NCBI RefSeq assembly: GCF_000422085.1
Contig: NC_021741.1
Location: forward strand, 3,906,001 to 3,970,000
Direction of reading: 5' to 3'
DNA length: 64,000 bases
Source: Serratia liquefaciens ATCC 27592
GTDB lineage: Bacteria; Pseudomonadota; Gammaproteobacteria; Enterobacterales; Enterobacteriaceae
Shown: piece after piece, positions 51,451-60,702 of the stretch
Layout: every line of letters begins with the position of its first letter
How positions within the stretch are numbered: position 1 is the stretch's first letter
Notes under the pieces: generated by a model
Told to the model about the DNA's origin: nothing
Seen by the model: only the letters and a program-made list of their open reading frames with translations
Database searches by the model: none
Translations under genes and position numbers: made by a program

Positions 51451-52299
51451 ATGAGTACCCTTCTTCGTATTCGCCAGATGTATCCAACGCTGGCTCAAAA
51501 TGACCGCAAGCTGGCGGACTTTCTGCTGCATAACGCGGAGCAGGCACGCCATCTCAGTTCGCAGAAGCTGGCTCAACTGGCTGGCATCAGCCAGTCGAGC
51601 GTGGTGAAGTTTGCTCAGAAGATGGGCTACAAAGGCTTCCCGGCGCTAAAATTGGCGCTGAGTGAAACGCTAGCCCAGCCGCAAAAGGAACCTGTGGTCA
51701 CGGTGCATAACCAGATCCTCAGCAGCGACTCGTTGAAAGCCGTCGGCGAAAAACTGTTGGTGGAAAAGCAGGCTGCACTGCGCGCCACGCTGGATATCAA
51801 CAGTGAAGAGCGCCTGCATCAAGCGTTGGAAATGCTGCGTCAGGCGCGGAGGGTTATTTTATTGGGGATCGGCGCTTCCGGATTGGTCGCCAAGGACTTC
51901 TCATACAAGCTGTTGAAAATCGGCGTTATTGCCGTAGCCGAGCAAGATATGCACGTTCAGCTGGCGGCGGTTCAGGCGCTGGATAAGCGGGATTTATTGC
52001 TGGCAATTTCGTTCAGCGGTGAACGGCGGGAAATCAATCTGGCGGCGGAAGAAGCCCGCATTGCCGGCGCAAAAGTGCTGGCGCTCACCAGTTTTTCACC
52101 CAACGGCCTGCAGCAACGTGCCGATCACTGTTTATATACCATTGCCGAAGAGCCCAATACCCGCAGCGCTGCCATTTCTTCCAGTACCGCTCAATACGCC
52201 CTCACCGACCTGCTGTTTATGGCCTTAATTCAGCACGATCTCGATCGCGCCCCCGAACGCATCAAACACAGCGAACAATTAATGAAAAAACTCGTCTGA
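51451..52299 (+). CDS. yfhH: RpiR-family regulator YfhH (MurR-like)
   Basis: A 282-residue regulator, the same length as E. coli YfhH and collinear with it. The N-terminal helix-turn-helix (SSQKLAQLAGISQSSVVKFAQ) is followed by a SIS domain (ILLGIGASGLVAKDF, AISFSGERREINLAA) that binds a phosphosugar. In E. coli YfhH has no mur genes beside it; here it is divergent from murQP, so it probably does the job of MurR and senses MurNAc-6-phosphate. Confidence 0.9.
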   Translation: MSTLLRIRQMYPTLAQNDRKLADFLLHNAEQARHLSSQKLAQLAGISQSSVVKFAQKMGYKGFPALKLALSETLAQPQKEPVVTVHNQILSSDSLKAVGEKLLVEKQAALRATLDINSEERLHQALEMLRQARRVILLGIGASGLVAKDFSYKLLKIGVIAVAEQDMHVQLAAVQALDKRDLLLAISFSGERREINLAAEEARIAGAKVLALTSFSPNGLQQRADHCLYTIAEEPNTRSAAISSSTAQYALTDLLFMALIQHDLDRAPERIKHSEQLMKKLV

Positions 52300-52655
52300 G
52301 CCGTATGGTGTCCGCGTCACAAACACCAAGGTATAAAAACGCAGCTTTTTTAGGTTCCGCACAGCGCCTTCGCATTTATCAGTCTGTTTGCCTAACAGGC
52401 AGGCATGGTAGCGACATATCCGCAGCTTCATACAGCAGCAACTGGTACGGGTGAGCGCTCCATCTTCAATGGTCAGGAAATGGTTGATTTCGATCAGTTG
52501 GCCAATGACCCGCCAGAGTTATTATGACGGCCATCTCAAGGGGTGAGCGCTCTGCAGCAACGCATTGGCGGGCGCCGGTGGAAAAACGCCTAATAAAATG
52601 GGTTTTATGATAGATTGCGCGCCTGTTCGTGTGCACCGATTAAAAGATAACTGAA
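52300..52655. other. Gap between yfhH and yfhL
   Basis: There is no recognised gene. A 40-codon frame at 52405-52527 (MVATYPQLHTAATGTGERSI at the start, DPPELL at the end) might be a remnant or small protein; I do not recognise it. The phrase GGTGAGCGCTC occurs twice (about 52451 and 52541). TATGAT at 52606-52611 could be the yfhL -10. Confidence 0.35.
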
Positions 52656-52709
52656 ATGGCACTGCTGATTACCAAAAAATGCATCAACTGCGACATGTGC
52701 GAGCATTGA
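52656..52709 (+). pseudogene. yfhL: yfhL ferredoxin gene truncated by prophage
   Basis: MALLITKKCINCDMCE is the exact start of YfhL, a small [4Fe-4S] ferredoxin of about 86 residues. After codon 16 the sequence departs (H, stop) where the family continues with the second half of the first cluster motif. The break at about 52703 marks the prophage junction. The remaining part of the gene should lie at the other prophage end, outside the window, with acpS beyond it. Confidence 0.85.
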
Positions 52710-52865
52710 TATTTTTACATTGTTAATCAGCAGCTTATTAATTCGTGTTATTAATTGCGTTGCTGAGTTTTATCCTCATTTTTCCCATTCTGCACCATCA
52801 GTAACACAAATCCTTCAAATTTCAGCATGCCGCTACTTGATCAAATGCCAGATCAGAGCCGATAA

Positions 52866-52885
52866 TACTGGTTATATATACAGCA
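52866..52885. promoter_or_regulatory. LexA (SOS) box of the DinI-like gene
   Basis: TACTGGTTATATATACAGCA fits the SOS box CTG-N10-CAG with the AT-rich alternating centre and the flanking TA of the consensus. It lies 16 bases before the ATG of the DinI-like gene. Confidence 0.75.
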
Positions 52886-52901
52886 TGAATTGAGGCGTGA
52901 A

Positions 52902-53144
52902 ATGTTTGTAGAACTGGTTTTTGATAAACGTAATGTTAATGGCTTGCCTGACGCTGAAGAGATTATCAAAGCAGAATTGACTAAGCGAGTGCATCGGATT
53001 TTCCCCGATGCCGATGTGAGAGTGAAGCCAATGCAGGCAAACGGCCTAAACTCCGACGCAAACAAAAGCGACAGAGAAAAGCTGAACCGGATGCTGGAAG
53101 AAATGTTTGAAGAATCGGATCAGTGGCTTGTCACTGATGTCTGA
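52902..53144 (+). CDS. DinI-like family protein (prophage)
   Basis: An 80-residue acidic protein from the ATG at 52902 (MFVELVFDKRNVNGLP), preceded by GAGG. The pattern of ELTKRVHRIFPDADVRVKPM followed by an acidic C-terminal helix (LEEMFEESDQWLV) is that of DinI/ImpC-like proteins, which bind RecA filaments and modulate the SOS response. The LexA box directly upstream agrees. Many lambdoid prophages carry such a gene next to the tail fibres. It overlaps the following gene (TGATG). Confidence 0.8.
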   Translation: MFVELVFDKRNVNGLPDAEEIIKAELTKRVHRIFPDADVRVKPMQANGLNSDANKSDREKLNRMLEEMFEESDQWLVTDV

Positions 53145-53383
53145 TGGGCAGTCTTAAAATAAATGGAAGGCAGATTTTCCTTCTGACAGAAAACGACCGG
53201 TACCCGTCACCAACGATCAACAGCCCTCCCATGTTCGCCTTGCGTGAAGATGAAGAAGGTAAGTTCTGGGTCTACTTTCTGCATAAAGGGCGCTGGCCTC
53301 TGATATCAGAAACTCCATTCACAACCCAAGGAAAAGCTGTTGAGGCTGCGATGGATTACGATTATTACAAACTTTTTAAATAG
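53144..53383 (+). CDS. Hypothetical prophage protein, cotranscribed with dinI-like gene
   Basis: A 79-residue protein (MGSLKINGRQIFLLTENDRY at the start) with aromatic-rich FWVYFLHKGRWPLI in the middle. No known motif is recognised. Its ATG overlaps the stop of the DinI-like gene, so it should also be SOS-induced. Confidence 0.6.
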   Translation: MGSLKINGRQIFLLTENDRYPSPTINSPPMFALREDEEGKFWVYFLHKGRWPLISETPFTTQGKAVEAAMDYDYYKLFK

Positions 53384-53408
53384 CCGGCATTCACCCCGGC
53401 TTTTAAAT

Positions 53409-54887
53409 TTATAATTCTACCTGGTCAACTTGCGTCCCATTGGTCATAAGTTCCTGCACATCTGGGGTCGGCTCTTCAACCACTCCTCGCACAGGCATTT
53501 CAAGCCGTAGGTCAATCCAGCGACCGTCTGGAATATCCATCGGATCACCAGCCACAATCGCGGCTGTATCAATGTCAAAGCGGCGTTTGCTGACCTTCAC
53601 ATAGATTGTGCCGTCCTTGCCAGTGCTGGTTTCCACAAAGCACAGGCGGTTACCGTTAACGTCTTGGGGTACTTCGATGTTCCAGCCTTCCTCAGCGAAG
53701 CCTACCGCGCCAGTGACCTTATAGACCCCGATAGACACTCGCTCCGCAGTTACCCCTATAGCCTCACTGTTCACGGCAACGCTACCAGCCAAGGTAAATC
53801 CTTCCAGGTAATTATCGGCCATTTTTTCAGGTGCACCTGACAGCCTAGCGATCGGTGATGCTTTCTTGATGAAACCGTTACTGTCTACCGTCGTATTAGC
53901 CTCAGACCAAAGCCAGATCCACGGTGTGAAAATTGTGCCATTCCAACTGCGGACCGCAATTTTCCCTACACTTGTCGCGCTTGCCCCATAACCATAGCAT
54001 GTCTGTATGGTCCGATAACTATCATCGGTCCCCGTTTGGGTAACAGCCCACGACCGCGTATCAAGGAAGTGTGTACCGGTATCTTTAAATGGATTTCCAA
54101 TAGGGTCGGTAGCAACATAACCTCGCCGGCTTTGCATTTGCGCGTTGTAGTTGCCTTTGGAAGCTGCCGTTACACCCTTACTCAATCCCCAGTCTTTGAG
54201 GTTTGAAATATCGTTCACCGTAGGAAGGTCGGATGTGCTGAATAACCGTGACCATATAATAGTTGAAGGCGCGGCAGTGTTTGAACTACCAATCCATGCC
54301 TGTCGCGAAACAGAAGTAGCAAAATACGAGCAAGATGGCCCACCGTCTATGGGTAGCGTTAATAATCCGCCGCTGGTGTTTGCTGGCCTGTTCGCCGTCG
54401 CATTTGTGAACCGCTGTATTGCGGATTTATTGTCTTTAGAAAACGCATCAGCAGTATGAAGCGGGCCAGACCCAAAACCAGCAGCAACAACGGGCTTAAC
54501 GTTATCAGCAGAGATCTGTTCACTCACTTTTGCGGCTGCTGCTGATTTAGCAGCATCAGCTCTCATGGCATCAACGGTTTGAATAATCTCTGGCGTGATG
54601 TCGCTTTCACCAGGACGGCGCAGGAAATCATTGAGCGTACCCGTTAGTGAGTCCGCATAAACCTCTATCGTGCCTACTCGCTCAGGCTGGGCACCATAGA
54701 CAGAAATAATAACTTCATAGACTCCAGGCTCAACATTAAGCGAATACCGACCTGTATCATCGGAAACAGATTGTGACTTTGCCAGGTTAAGCACCGTTGA
54801 CGATGTTTTCAGAGATCGCATCGTAATGGTTACGCCAGCTCGAGGATCGCCATAAGGTCCTTTTAACACACCGCTAATAACCGTCAT
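53409..54887 (-). CDS. Prophage tail fibre protein A
   Basis: A 492-residue fibre. The N-terminal about 130 residues (SGVLKGPYGDPRAGVTITM, YSLNVEPGVYEVIISVYG) form the prophage tail-fibre N-terminal domain of lambda Stf type, which docks on the tail. A short coiled coil (about 110-130) is followed by the receptor-binding part. The last about 120 residues (VSIGVYKVTGAVGFAEEGWN, IPDGRWIDLRL) are paralogous to the end of the neighbouring fibre. A GGGAG ribosome site precedes the ATG. Confidence 0.85.
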   Translation of the reverse strand: MTVISGVLKGPYGDPRAGVTITMRSLKTSSTVLNLAKSQSVSDDTGRYSLNVEPGVYEVIISVYGAQPERVGTIEVYADSLTGTLNDFLRRPGESDITPEIIQTVDAMRADAAKSAAAAKVSEQISADNVKPVVAAGFGSGPLHTADAFSKDNKSAIQRFTNATANRPANTSGGLLTLPIDGGPSCSYFATSVSRQAWIGSSNTAAPSTIIWSRLFSTSDLPTVNDISNLKDWGLSKGVTAASKGNYNAQMQSRRGYVATDPIGNPFKDTGTHFLDTRSWAVTQTGTDDSYRTIQTCYGYGASATSVGKIAVRSWNGTIFTPWIWLWSEANTTVDSNGFIKKASPIARLSGAPEKMADNYLEGFTLAGSVAVNSEAIGVTAERVSIGVYKVTGAVGFAEEGWNIEVPQDVNGNRLCFVETSTGKDGTIYVKVSKRRFDIDTAAIVAGDPMDIPDGRWIDLRLEMPVRGVVEEPTPDVQELMTNGTQVDQVEL

Positions 54888-54947
54888 ATATTAACTCCCA
54901 TTATAAAACCCGCTCACCACGGACTATGTTTATATGATATTATTAAT

Positions 54948-56285
54948 TCACTCAACATCAGATTCGTTAAGTAGTTGAGAAATTGAGTCATCTGGCACAT
55001 ATTCAGGAAACTGACTGTTTGGCACATTTAAGCGAACCATCAGAAATTTTCCATCAGGTATATCAACCGGATCTCCATTACTATAACCATCAATATTATT
55101 TTGCAGGGATTTTATTGGGCTATCGTTAAGTCTATGATATGTTTTAAATAGAATCGAGCCATCATAATTCACTTTATAATCAACCCAGACAAGCTGATTT
55201 CCATTTTCGTCTTTTGGCACTTCAAATTTCCAACCATTATCATTATAAAATCCGAGACATCCATCAACATAATAAACACCAACATCAAGACGTTTACATG
55301 TAACATTTTCGGCCTCTTCATTATTTGAATAGGTTCCATCACGAAAAATACTAGTTACTGGCGATGCCTTTTTTATAAATCCATTGCCATCAACAGTAGT
55401 GTTTCTGCTATGCCAAATGACTTTATGTATACCCCAACCAGTTCGAAGACTTCCGCATGATACCGATAGATGATTTTCAGTAGATGCCATATTAAAAATA
55501 GCATAAACGTCTTCTGTTCTACACCATATTGACGGCCCCCACGCTGGGGTAATCCAATCTGGGCCATTATCACTTATTGGTGAATTATTTCTTAATGCTA
55601 TGATGCCGCGTTCACCTACTTGCGGAAGAATATCATTTATATTCCGGGTATCTACTTGTTTATATCCTTTATAGCTACCACCAAGCCCCCACCCTCCGCC
55701 TATCATTACTTCGTTTTGGTTTGCCCCGATAGTCCCTAAAGCCGCAGTTCCAAGACCCAGATTGTCGCGGGCCTTTTCCTTCGTCGTAGCGCCCGTGCCT
55801 CCCTGCTCAAGGGTAATGGCCGTTTTCAGGCCTGATAATGCTGTAATGTCACTATTATTTCCTTTATTGGCTTTATTACCTAAAGCGGCTGTAAAGCTAT
55901 TCCAAGCAGGGCCGGTAAATTCGCTGCCGTCGGGTAACTTAATAGTAATATTTCCGGTGCCGCTGAATAATTGCTGCCAATTCTGTTTATCATAATTCAG
56001 GCTGCGCAGGGCCTTGGCTGTCTCGGCCGCCAGTTGGGCGGTAATGGCATTCAACGTTTCGCGCGGTACTGCTGACCATGAAGCGCCAGCCTGCGTTGGC
56101 CCATCATAGGCTTTAATCAGCGTGGCCTGCGTGGCGCTATCAACAGTTTTCACTGGCAGCGTATAGGTTACGCCGCCGACAACGCTCACAATCATATCCC
56201 CGGCTTTCAGCTCGGTATTGAATGCCGTTCCTGCGCCCTTCACTACGGCTGAATTATTGGTAAGGGTTAGAGTGCCTGCTGGCAT
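54948..56285 (-). CDS. Prophage tail fibre protein B
   Basis: A 445-residue fibre from the ATG at 56285, preceded by AGGAG. The N-terminal domain (MPAGTLTLTNNSAVVKGAGT) resembles short tail-fibre attachment domains, the middle has the fibre hinge LEQGGTGATTKEKARDNLG, and the C-terminus (LDVGVYYVDGCLGFYNDNGW, IPDGKFLMVRLNVP) parallels fibre A. The distal third (54948-55600) is clearly richer in A and T than the N-terminal part, suggesting the receptor-binding module was swapped in. It lies 60 bases upstream of fibre A. Confidence 0.82.
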   Translation of the reverse strand: MPAGTLTLTNNSAVVKGAGTAFNTELKAGDMIVSVVGGVTYTLPVKTVDSATQATLIKAYDGPTQAGASWSAVPRETLNAITAQLAAETAKALRSLNYDKQNWQQLFSGTGNITIKLPDGSEFTGPAWNSFTAALGNKANKGNNSDITALSGLKTAITLEQGGTGATTKEKARDNLGLGTAALGTIGANQNEVMIGGGWGLGGSYKGYKQVDTRNINDILPQVGERGIIALRNNSPISDNGPDWITPAWGPSIWCRTEDVYAIFNMASTENHLSVSCGSLRTGWGIHKVIWHSRNTTVDGNGFIKKASPVTSIFRDGTYSNNEEAENVTCKRLDVGVYYVDGCLGFYNDNGWKFEVPKDENGNQLVWVDYKVNYDGSILFKTYHRLNDSPIKSLQNNIDGYSNGDPVDIPDGKFLMVRLNVPNSQFPEYVPDDSISQLLNESDVE

Positions 56286-56334
56286 GATGCTCTCCTGAAT
56301 TTTTGCATTAAAAAACCGGCTCAATGGCCGGTTG

Positions 56335-57324
56335 TTAGAAGTAGTGATCAGCGTTTATAACCATGAGTGGCATTTGTGATGAATACCATCGCGTTGACAC
56401 ATTCCATTTCGTTTGTATTTTACGCCCTGAATCAGCGCGCCAAAATTGCACCGCCGAGCCGTTAAATCTATAACCACAGCTGTAATAGTTATAATACCCC
56501 CCGCTCATTTGCGAGTTACCACGCATGAATGCATTTACAGCAAGGGGTATCATGGGCCTCGCAATGCCTGTATCGACTAAATCGTCCGGATTAGCCCCAA
56601 CGTTTACTGAGCGCCAATCCCAAAGCAAAGGTTCGCAATCACTCGTAAATGTATTATTCCCCGCAGCATTTTTAATCACCATGCCGTAACCATTTGGTGT
56701 TGGGGGGTAATATCCACTATTCATAATTACTACCTGTACGCTAGCAGTAGTTCGGAAAGGTTCGCCACTTCCATTATCACGCGATACCGTTAATTCGTTA
56801 TATTCAACTGAGTGATACACCGACACGTCTGGATCATCACATCGAACATACACAACTTTCGTATTGTCATTTTGAACAGTGGGCAAAGTCCATTGCCCGT
56901 TAATTGTCACTACCCCTTTCCACGCAACAAAACCAAGCCGCTGCGCACTGTTTATACTCATCCAGTCAACTGAGTTTTGAATCATTATTCCGTAAGTCCC
57001 GGAAACTGATTGCGGAGTTTGAACCTGATATATACTGAACTCTGTAAAAAATGCCTGATTGTTTGCCGAGGAAAAATCAACAATGATTCTATTCCCATCA
57101 GTCCGCCAACCAGTGATCCCTCCGTAAAAAGGTGGATTGGTCGAGCTACCAAAGATATAGCCAGTCTGCCCAACGATAAAAACCGGGTTCCCAGGAATAT
57201 AATCCGGTGGTGTATATATCTTTTGCCTGTTACCGTCGGCCCAGGGTTCTTTATCGTTGGCTAACAGCGATGGGCTATTCACTGCCGCCAACTCTTTTCC
57301 ATTCACTACAAACCCAAAGGCCAT
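56335..57324 (-). CDS. Unknown prophage tail-region protein
   Basis: A 329-residue protein starting MAFGFVVNGKELAAVNSPSL, rich in Tyr, Asn, Gly and beta-type sequence, ending VINADHYF. It starts 1 base after the J stop (TAATATGG), so it is coupled to J. Position between tip protein and fibres suggests a tail-tip or adhesin-like accessory. I do not recognise a family with certainty. Confidence 0.65.
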   Translation of the reverse strand: MAFGFVVNGKELAAVNSPSLLANDKEPWADGNRQKIYTPPDYIPGNPVFIVGQTGYIFGSSTNPPFYGGITGWRTDGNRIIVDFSSANNQAFFTEFSIYQVQTPQSVSGTYGIMIQNSVDWMSINSAQRLGFVAWKGVVTINGQWTLPTVQNDNTKVVYVRCDDPDVSVYHSVEYNELTVSRDNGSGEPFRTTASVQVVIMNSGYYPPTPNGYGMVIKNAAGNNTFTSDCEPLLWDWRSVNVGANPDDLVDTGIARPMIPLAVNAFMRGNSQMSGGYYNYYSCGYRFNGSAVQFWRADSGRKIQTKWNVSTRWYSSQMPLMVINADHYF

Positions 57325-57325
57325 A

Positions 57326-60300
57326 TTAAAGTTTCCCCATTCGCACCCTCAGATTTCCACCAGCGTCATAAACGTTAATCTGATCGCCGCGTATCTCCAT
57401 GCGTCCACCGCCGTCGCCGCCGTTGATTTGTATCTGGCCGGCACCGGCGCCACTTTTATCAAGGCGCCATCCATTGGTAGCGCTGAAATTGTCAGACTGA
57501 ATAAATCCGCTGATTTTGGCGTTGGTTATGGCCGCATCCGCAATTTTTGCCGACGTGATAGAGGCGTTCTGAATGAATGCATCGCTGATAAACACCTGGC
57601 CATTGATGACAGCAAACGGCGAATACTGCTTGTCACCACTGCCGCTCATTAACACAAACTGATTGGCGTTGAAGCCAATGCGGGTAATTACCGGTTTGCC
57701 GGTTTCCGCCAGGACAGCGATCGACATGCCCGCGTTGTAGAACACACCGTTCACCCGGACTCCGGCTTTAAGTGTGTGGATGGCTGTTGCGCCGTCAGCG
57801 TCAACCGTGGCCGTCAGCTTATCCTCCAGTACTGCGGTAACATCATCGATTTGCGCCTGCACCTGGGTAGACATCTCGGCCAGCGCCCGATCAACTTCTG
57901 CAATCGTGGTCTTCACAATGAGAATATCGGCGTGCACCGCCCCATACTGCACCCACTGGTGCTCTACCGTTGCGTTATTGGCCAGGGCGTTCTGCAGTAT
58001 GGCCTCAATGTTTGTATCGATGTCACCCGTCAGCCGATCGCCATCTTTGTCCGTCAGGAATCCATCACCAATGCTCTCAAGGTAGTCGTCAGCGTTAGCG
58101 TTGGATTGCCCCTTAATCCAGCCGGTCCAGTCCCCGGTATTCCCGGTCCTGTCCTGCAGACGTGCACGGAACCAAAACTCTTGCCCCGCCTTCAACCCGG
58201 TCATGGTGTGGGTATGGAGCGGATACGGAATATCGGCCAGCAGCATCGCGTTGTTGCCGGCAGCATTGTCCGCGTACTGTATCTCGGTCTTCAGCGTGTC
58301 CTCTGCGCCGTCAGGGAAGCCCCAATCCAACTGTATACCCCAGAGCAACGGAGAAGCCCTGAACCCAACCGGCACCGGAGGTTTGCCCTCCTTACCCTTC
58401 AGCACAGTTTCCGGCGCATTCGCCCAAACACTGGAAATTTCCGCAGCGTTAACAGCACGCACACGGGCCTGATAGCGACCAGCATAAATACCTGGTACTT
58501 CGAACCCCTGACTTGATGTTCGTGCCGCCGGTATCCAGTTGCCATTATCCCGGCGCCACTCAGCCTCGTAGGCAATAGCGCTTTCTGCCGGATCCCAGGT
58601 CACACGCAGTGTGGTTATCGCTATGTTTTGGTTAATGGTCGAAAAGCTGCTGATCGTTACGTTCTTCGGTGGCGACTGCACACCCGGAGGAATGACTGTG
58701 ATCGGGCGGTCCTCGATGCGAGCACCGGTATCAATGCGAGCGTATTTGTTCGGGTCATGCTCAATGGCCGTTATGTCAAAAGACACGCCGTCTTCATTCT
58801 CGGTTACGCCGGTTACCCGGAATAACTGAATAGCCAGGTCGGATGCATCCACCGCCCATACACACTCCGCCACGGGTGTTTCACTGTATGCGGTAGTTAC
58901 CGTAACAATACGGCCATTTACTGCCTGTATGGTTCTCGCCTGCGACTTACCCGATGGAAGGTTAACGATCAGTCGTTCGCCCACGGCAGCCGAAGATTCT
59001 CGGTCGAGAGTGATGTTGCGACCAGAAACGGCACTGATGCGGCCACCAAGCGGACGGCCAGCCAGCGTTTCATCCGCTACACCGATAATGTAGCCAGGTA
59101 AGGGAATATTGCCGTCCATCCCCACGGTGAAATTGATCACCCGGTCTTTGTCATTCGTCAGCAGCAGCCACCGCCCACGGCGGATCGCCTCCGTCTCACG
59201 GGTGCAGCCAATCGCCGTAATTTCGGCCTGCTTAATGTTGTATCGGCGGATCAGTGAATTTTCAAACACCGGTGCCACAGCGTCCTGGTACCCGTTCGCC
59301 GGGTCGGCCCAACTGACCATCGCCATGCTGTAATGCGTCTTTTCGCTGGCGCTAGAGTCGCGAAACTCGCCATCTTTCACGTTGGCGCGGGTGTAGGTGT
59401 AATCCAGATCGCGCGGCATATCAGCCAGCGCGTTCATACTGTTCTTAGCCCAGTAGGTCATGCCACGAAAGATGTTGGCGAAATCGCGCAGAACCGTCCA
59501 GGCTTCTTCCTGTGACTGGATATAAGCATCACAAAGGAATCGAGGCTCCTGGCCGTCACCGCCCCGCCCGTCCGGCACCAGTTGGTCGCAATACTGAGCA
59601 ATGGCGTACAAGTCGAATTTCGTCATTACCAGATTTTCGGCTTTGATACGTTCACCGATGCTGTAGCGGTCATTGACCAGCAGATCGTAAAACACCCAGG
59701 CAGGGTTATTTGTCCAGGCCCATTTAAACGAGCCGTCCCATGTACCGGTATATGACCGAGTGATCGGGTCGTAGGTTGTAGGAACACGCACGATGCCCAT
59801 TTTCGGTTCGCACGATACTGCCGGGATATTCTGGAATTGCTTGGCGTCGAACTGCACGAACAACAGTGCAGTTTCTGGATACCTCAGCTTTACATCAATC
59901 AGTTCGGTGATGGACTCAATCACCATTTTATCGGCAATGCGGTTACTGGTGCTGTTGGGCGTCAGACGCCGTACACGTACCTGCCAACCAGTGGTGGCGA
60001 CGGGCAGATCGATGCGATGGCTGCGTTCATATTTCGTTGTTGTCTTCCCGTCGATGGCTGTAGGGTACATTTGCTGATAAGCGCCGCCATCGGTCGCCAC
60101 GTCGATCGCGTATTCAATCCTGTAGCCGACCACATCACCATTATCCAGTTGCTGCTGCAGCTGCTGCCAGGAAAAGCGCAGACGGAACGCCGATAACTGG
60201 GTATTCGTCAACGAGCGAACCCACGGGGTCTGGCCGGTTAGCTCTGTGCCTACAGTGATCTCATTCTCAACATCTGGCATACCCTGAATGTATTCCTGAT

Positions 60301-60541
60301 CGGGCGTGCCTGGGCGAAACTCCCAACGCACGCCGGGGAAGTTCTGCGTACCGTCAGCGGCGACAATAGGCGTTCCATCAAGAAAAATGTTTGTGCCGTC
60401 CAGACCGCCTTCCCATTCTCCCTCACCCAGCGCCAGCAAGATTTTGGCGTAGGACGTGGATTGTAGGGAGTCAGGCGATTCTGTAGGGGTCGTGGTGTTA
60501 CTTGCGCCGCCCTTGCGACCTTTAATCATTACATTTTCCAT
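57326..60541 (-). CDS. Tail tip attachment / host specificity protein J
   Basis: A 1071-residue homologue of lambda gpJ; translation may start at 60541 or at the ATG at 60529 (MIKGRKGG). The N-terminal half carries the hub region (GEWEGGLDGTNIFLDGTPIV; WTNNPAWVFYDLLVNDRYSIG). Fibronectin type III-like repeats lie near residues 630-830. The C-terminal third has a coiled segment and ends with a beta-rich tip (NGGDGGGRMEIRGDQINVYD). It forms the central tip that contacts the host receptor. Confidence 0.92.
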   Translation of the reverse strand: MENVMIKGRKGGASNTTTPTESPDSLQSTSYAKILLALGEGEWEGGLDGTNIFLDGTPIVAADGTQNFPGVRWEFRPGTPDQEYIQGMPDVENEITVGTELTGQTPWVRSLTNTQLSAFRLRFSWQQLQQQLDNGDVVGYRIEYAIDVATDGGAYQQMYPTAIDGKTTTKYERSHRIDLPVATTGWQVRVRRLTPNSTSNRIADKMVIESITELIDVKLRYPETALLFVQFDAKQFQNIPAVSCEPKMGIVRVPTTYDPITRSYTGTWDGSFKWAWTNNPAWVFYDLLVNDRYSIGERIKAENLVMTKFDLYAIAQYCDQLVPDGRGGDGQEPRFLCDAYIQSQEEAWTVLRDFANIFRGMTYWAKNSMNALADMPRDLDYTYTRANVKDGEFRDSSASEKTHYSMAMVSWADPANGYQDAVAPVFENSLIRRYNIKQAEITAIGCTRETEAIRRGRWLLLTNDKDRVINFTVGMDGNIPLPGYIIGVADETLAGRPLGGRISAVSGRNITLDRESSAAVGERLIVNLPSGKSQARTIQAVNGRIVTVTTAYSETPVAECVWAVDASDLAIQLFRVTGVTENEDGVSFDITAIEHDPNKYARIDTGARIEDRPITVIPPGVQSPPKNVTISSFSTINQNIAITTLRVTWDPAESAIAYEAEWRRDNGNWIPAARTSSQGFEVPGIYAGRYQARVRAVNAAEISSVWANAPETVLKGKEGKPPVPVGFRASPLLWGIQLDWGFPDGAEDTLKTEIQYADNAAGNNAMLLADIPYPLHTHTMTGLKAGQEFWFRARLQDRTGNTGDWTGWIKGQSNANADDYLESIGDGFLTDKDGDRLTGDIDTNIEAILQNALANNATVEHQWVQYGAVHADILIVKTTIAEVDRALAEMSTQVQAQIDDVTAVLEDKLTATVDADGATAIHTLKAGVRVNGVFYNAGMSIAVLAETGKPVITRIGFNANQFVLMSGSGDKQYSPFAVINGQVFISDAFIQNASITSAKIADAAITNAKISGFIQSDNFSATNGWRLDKSGAGAGQIQINGGDGGGRMEIRGDQINVYDAGGNLRVRMGKL

Positions 60542-60702
60542 ATTGCACCAATGAAAAAAGCCGCAGAAGGCGGCATTGGGAACATACTGATCAAATATCA
60601 GGGTTTACTGATTGTTTTCATGCTCTATCTTGTAGAGACTCAGCCCATCCATGTAGAAGCGTGGGTGCTTGAAATCAGAGGGATGGCTGATCAACTCTGT
60701 GA

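Noticed and set aside
52405..52527. 40-codon frame in the yfhH-yfhL gap
   Set aside because: Weak ribosome site and no recognised family; noted in the gap entry but not called as a gene.
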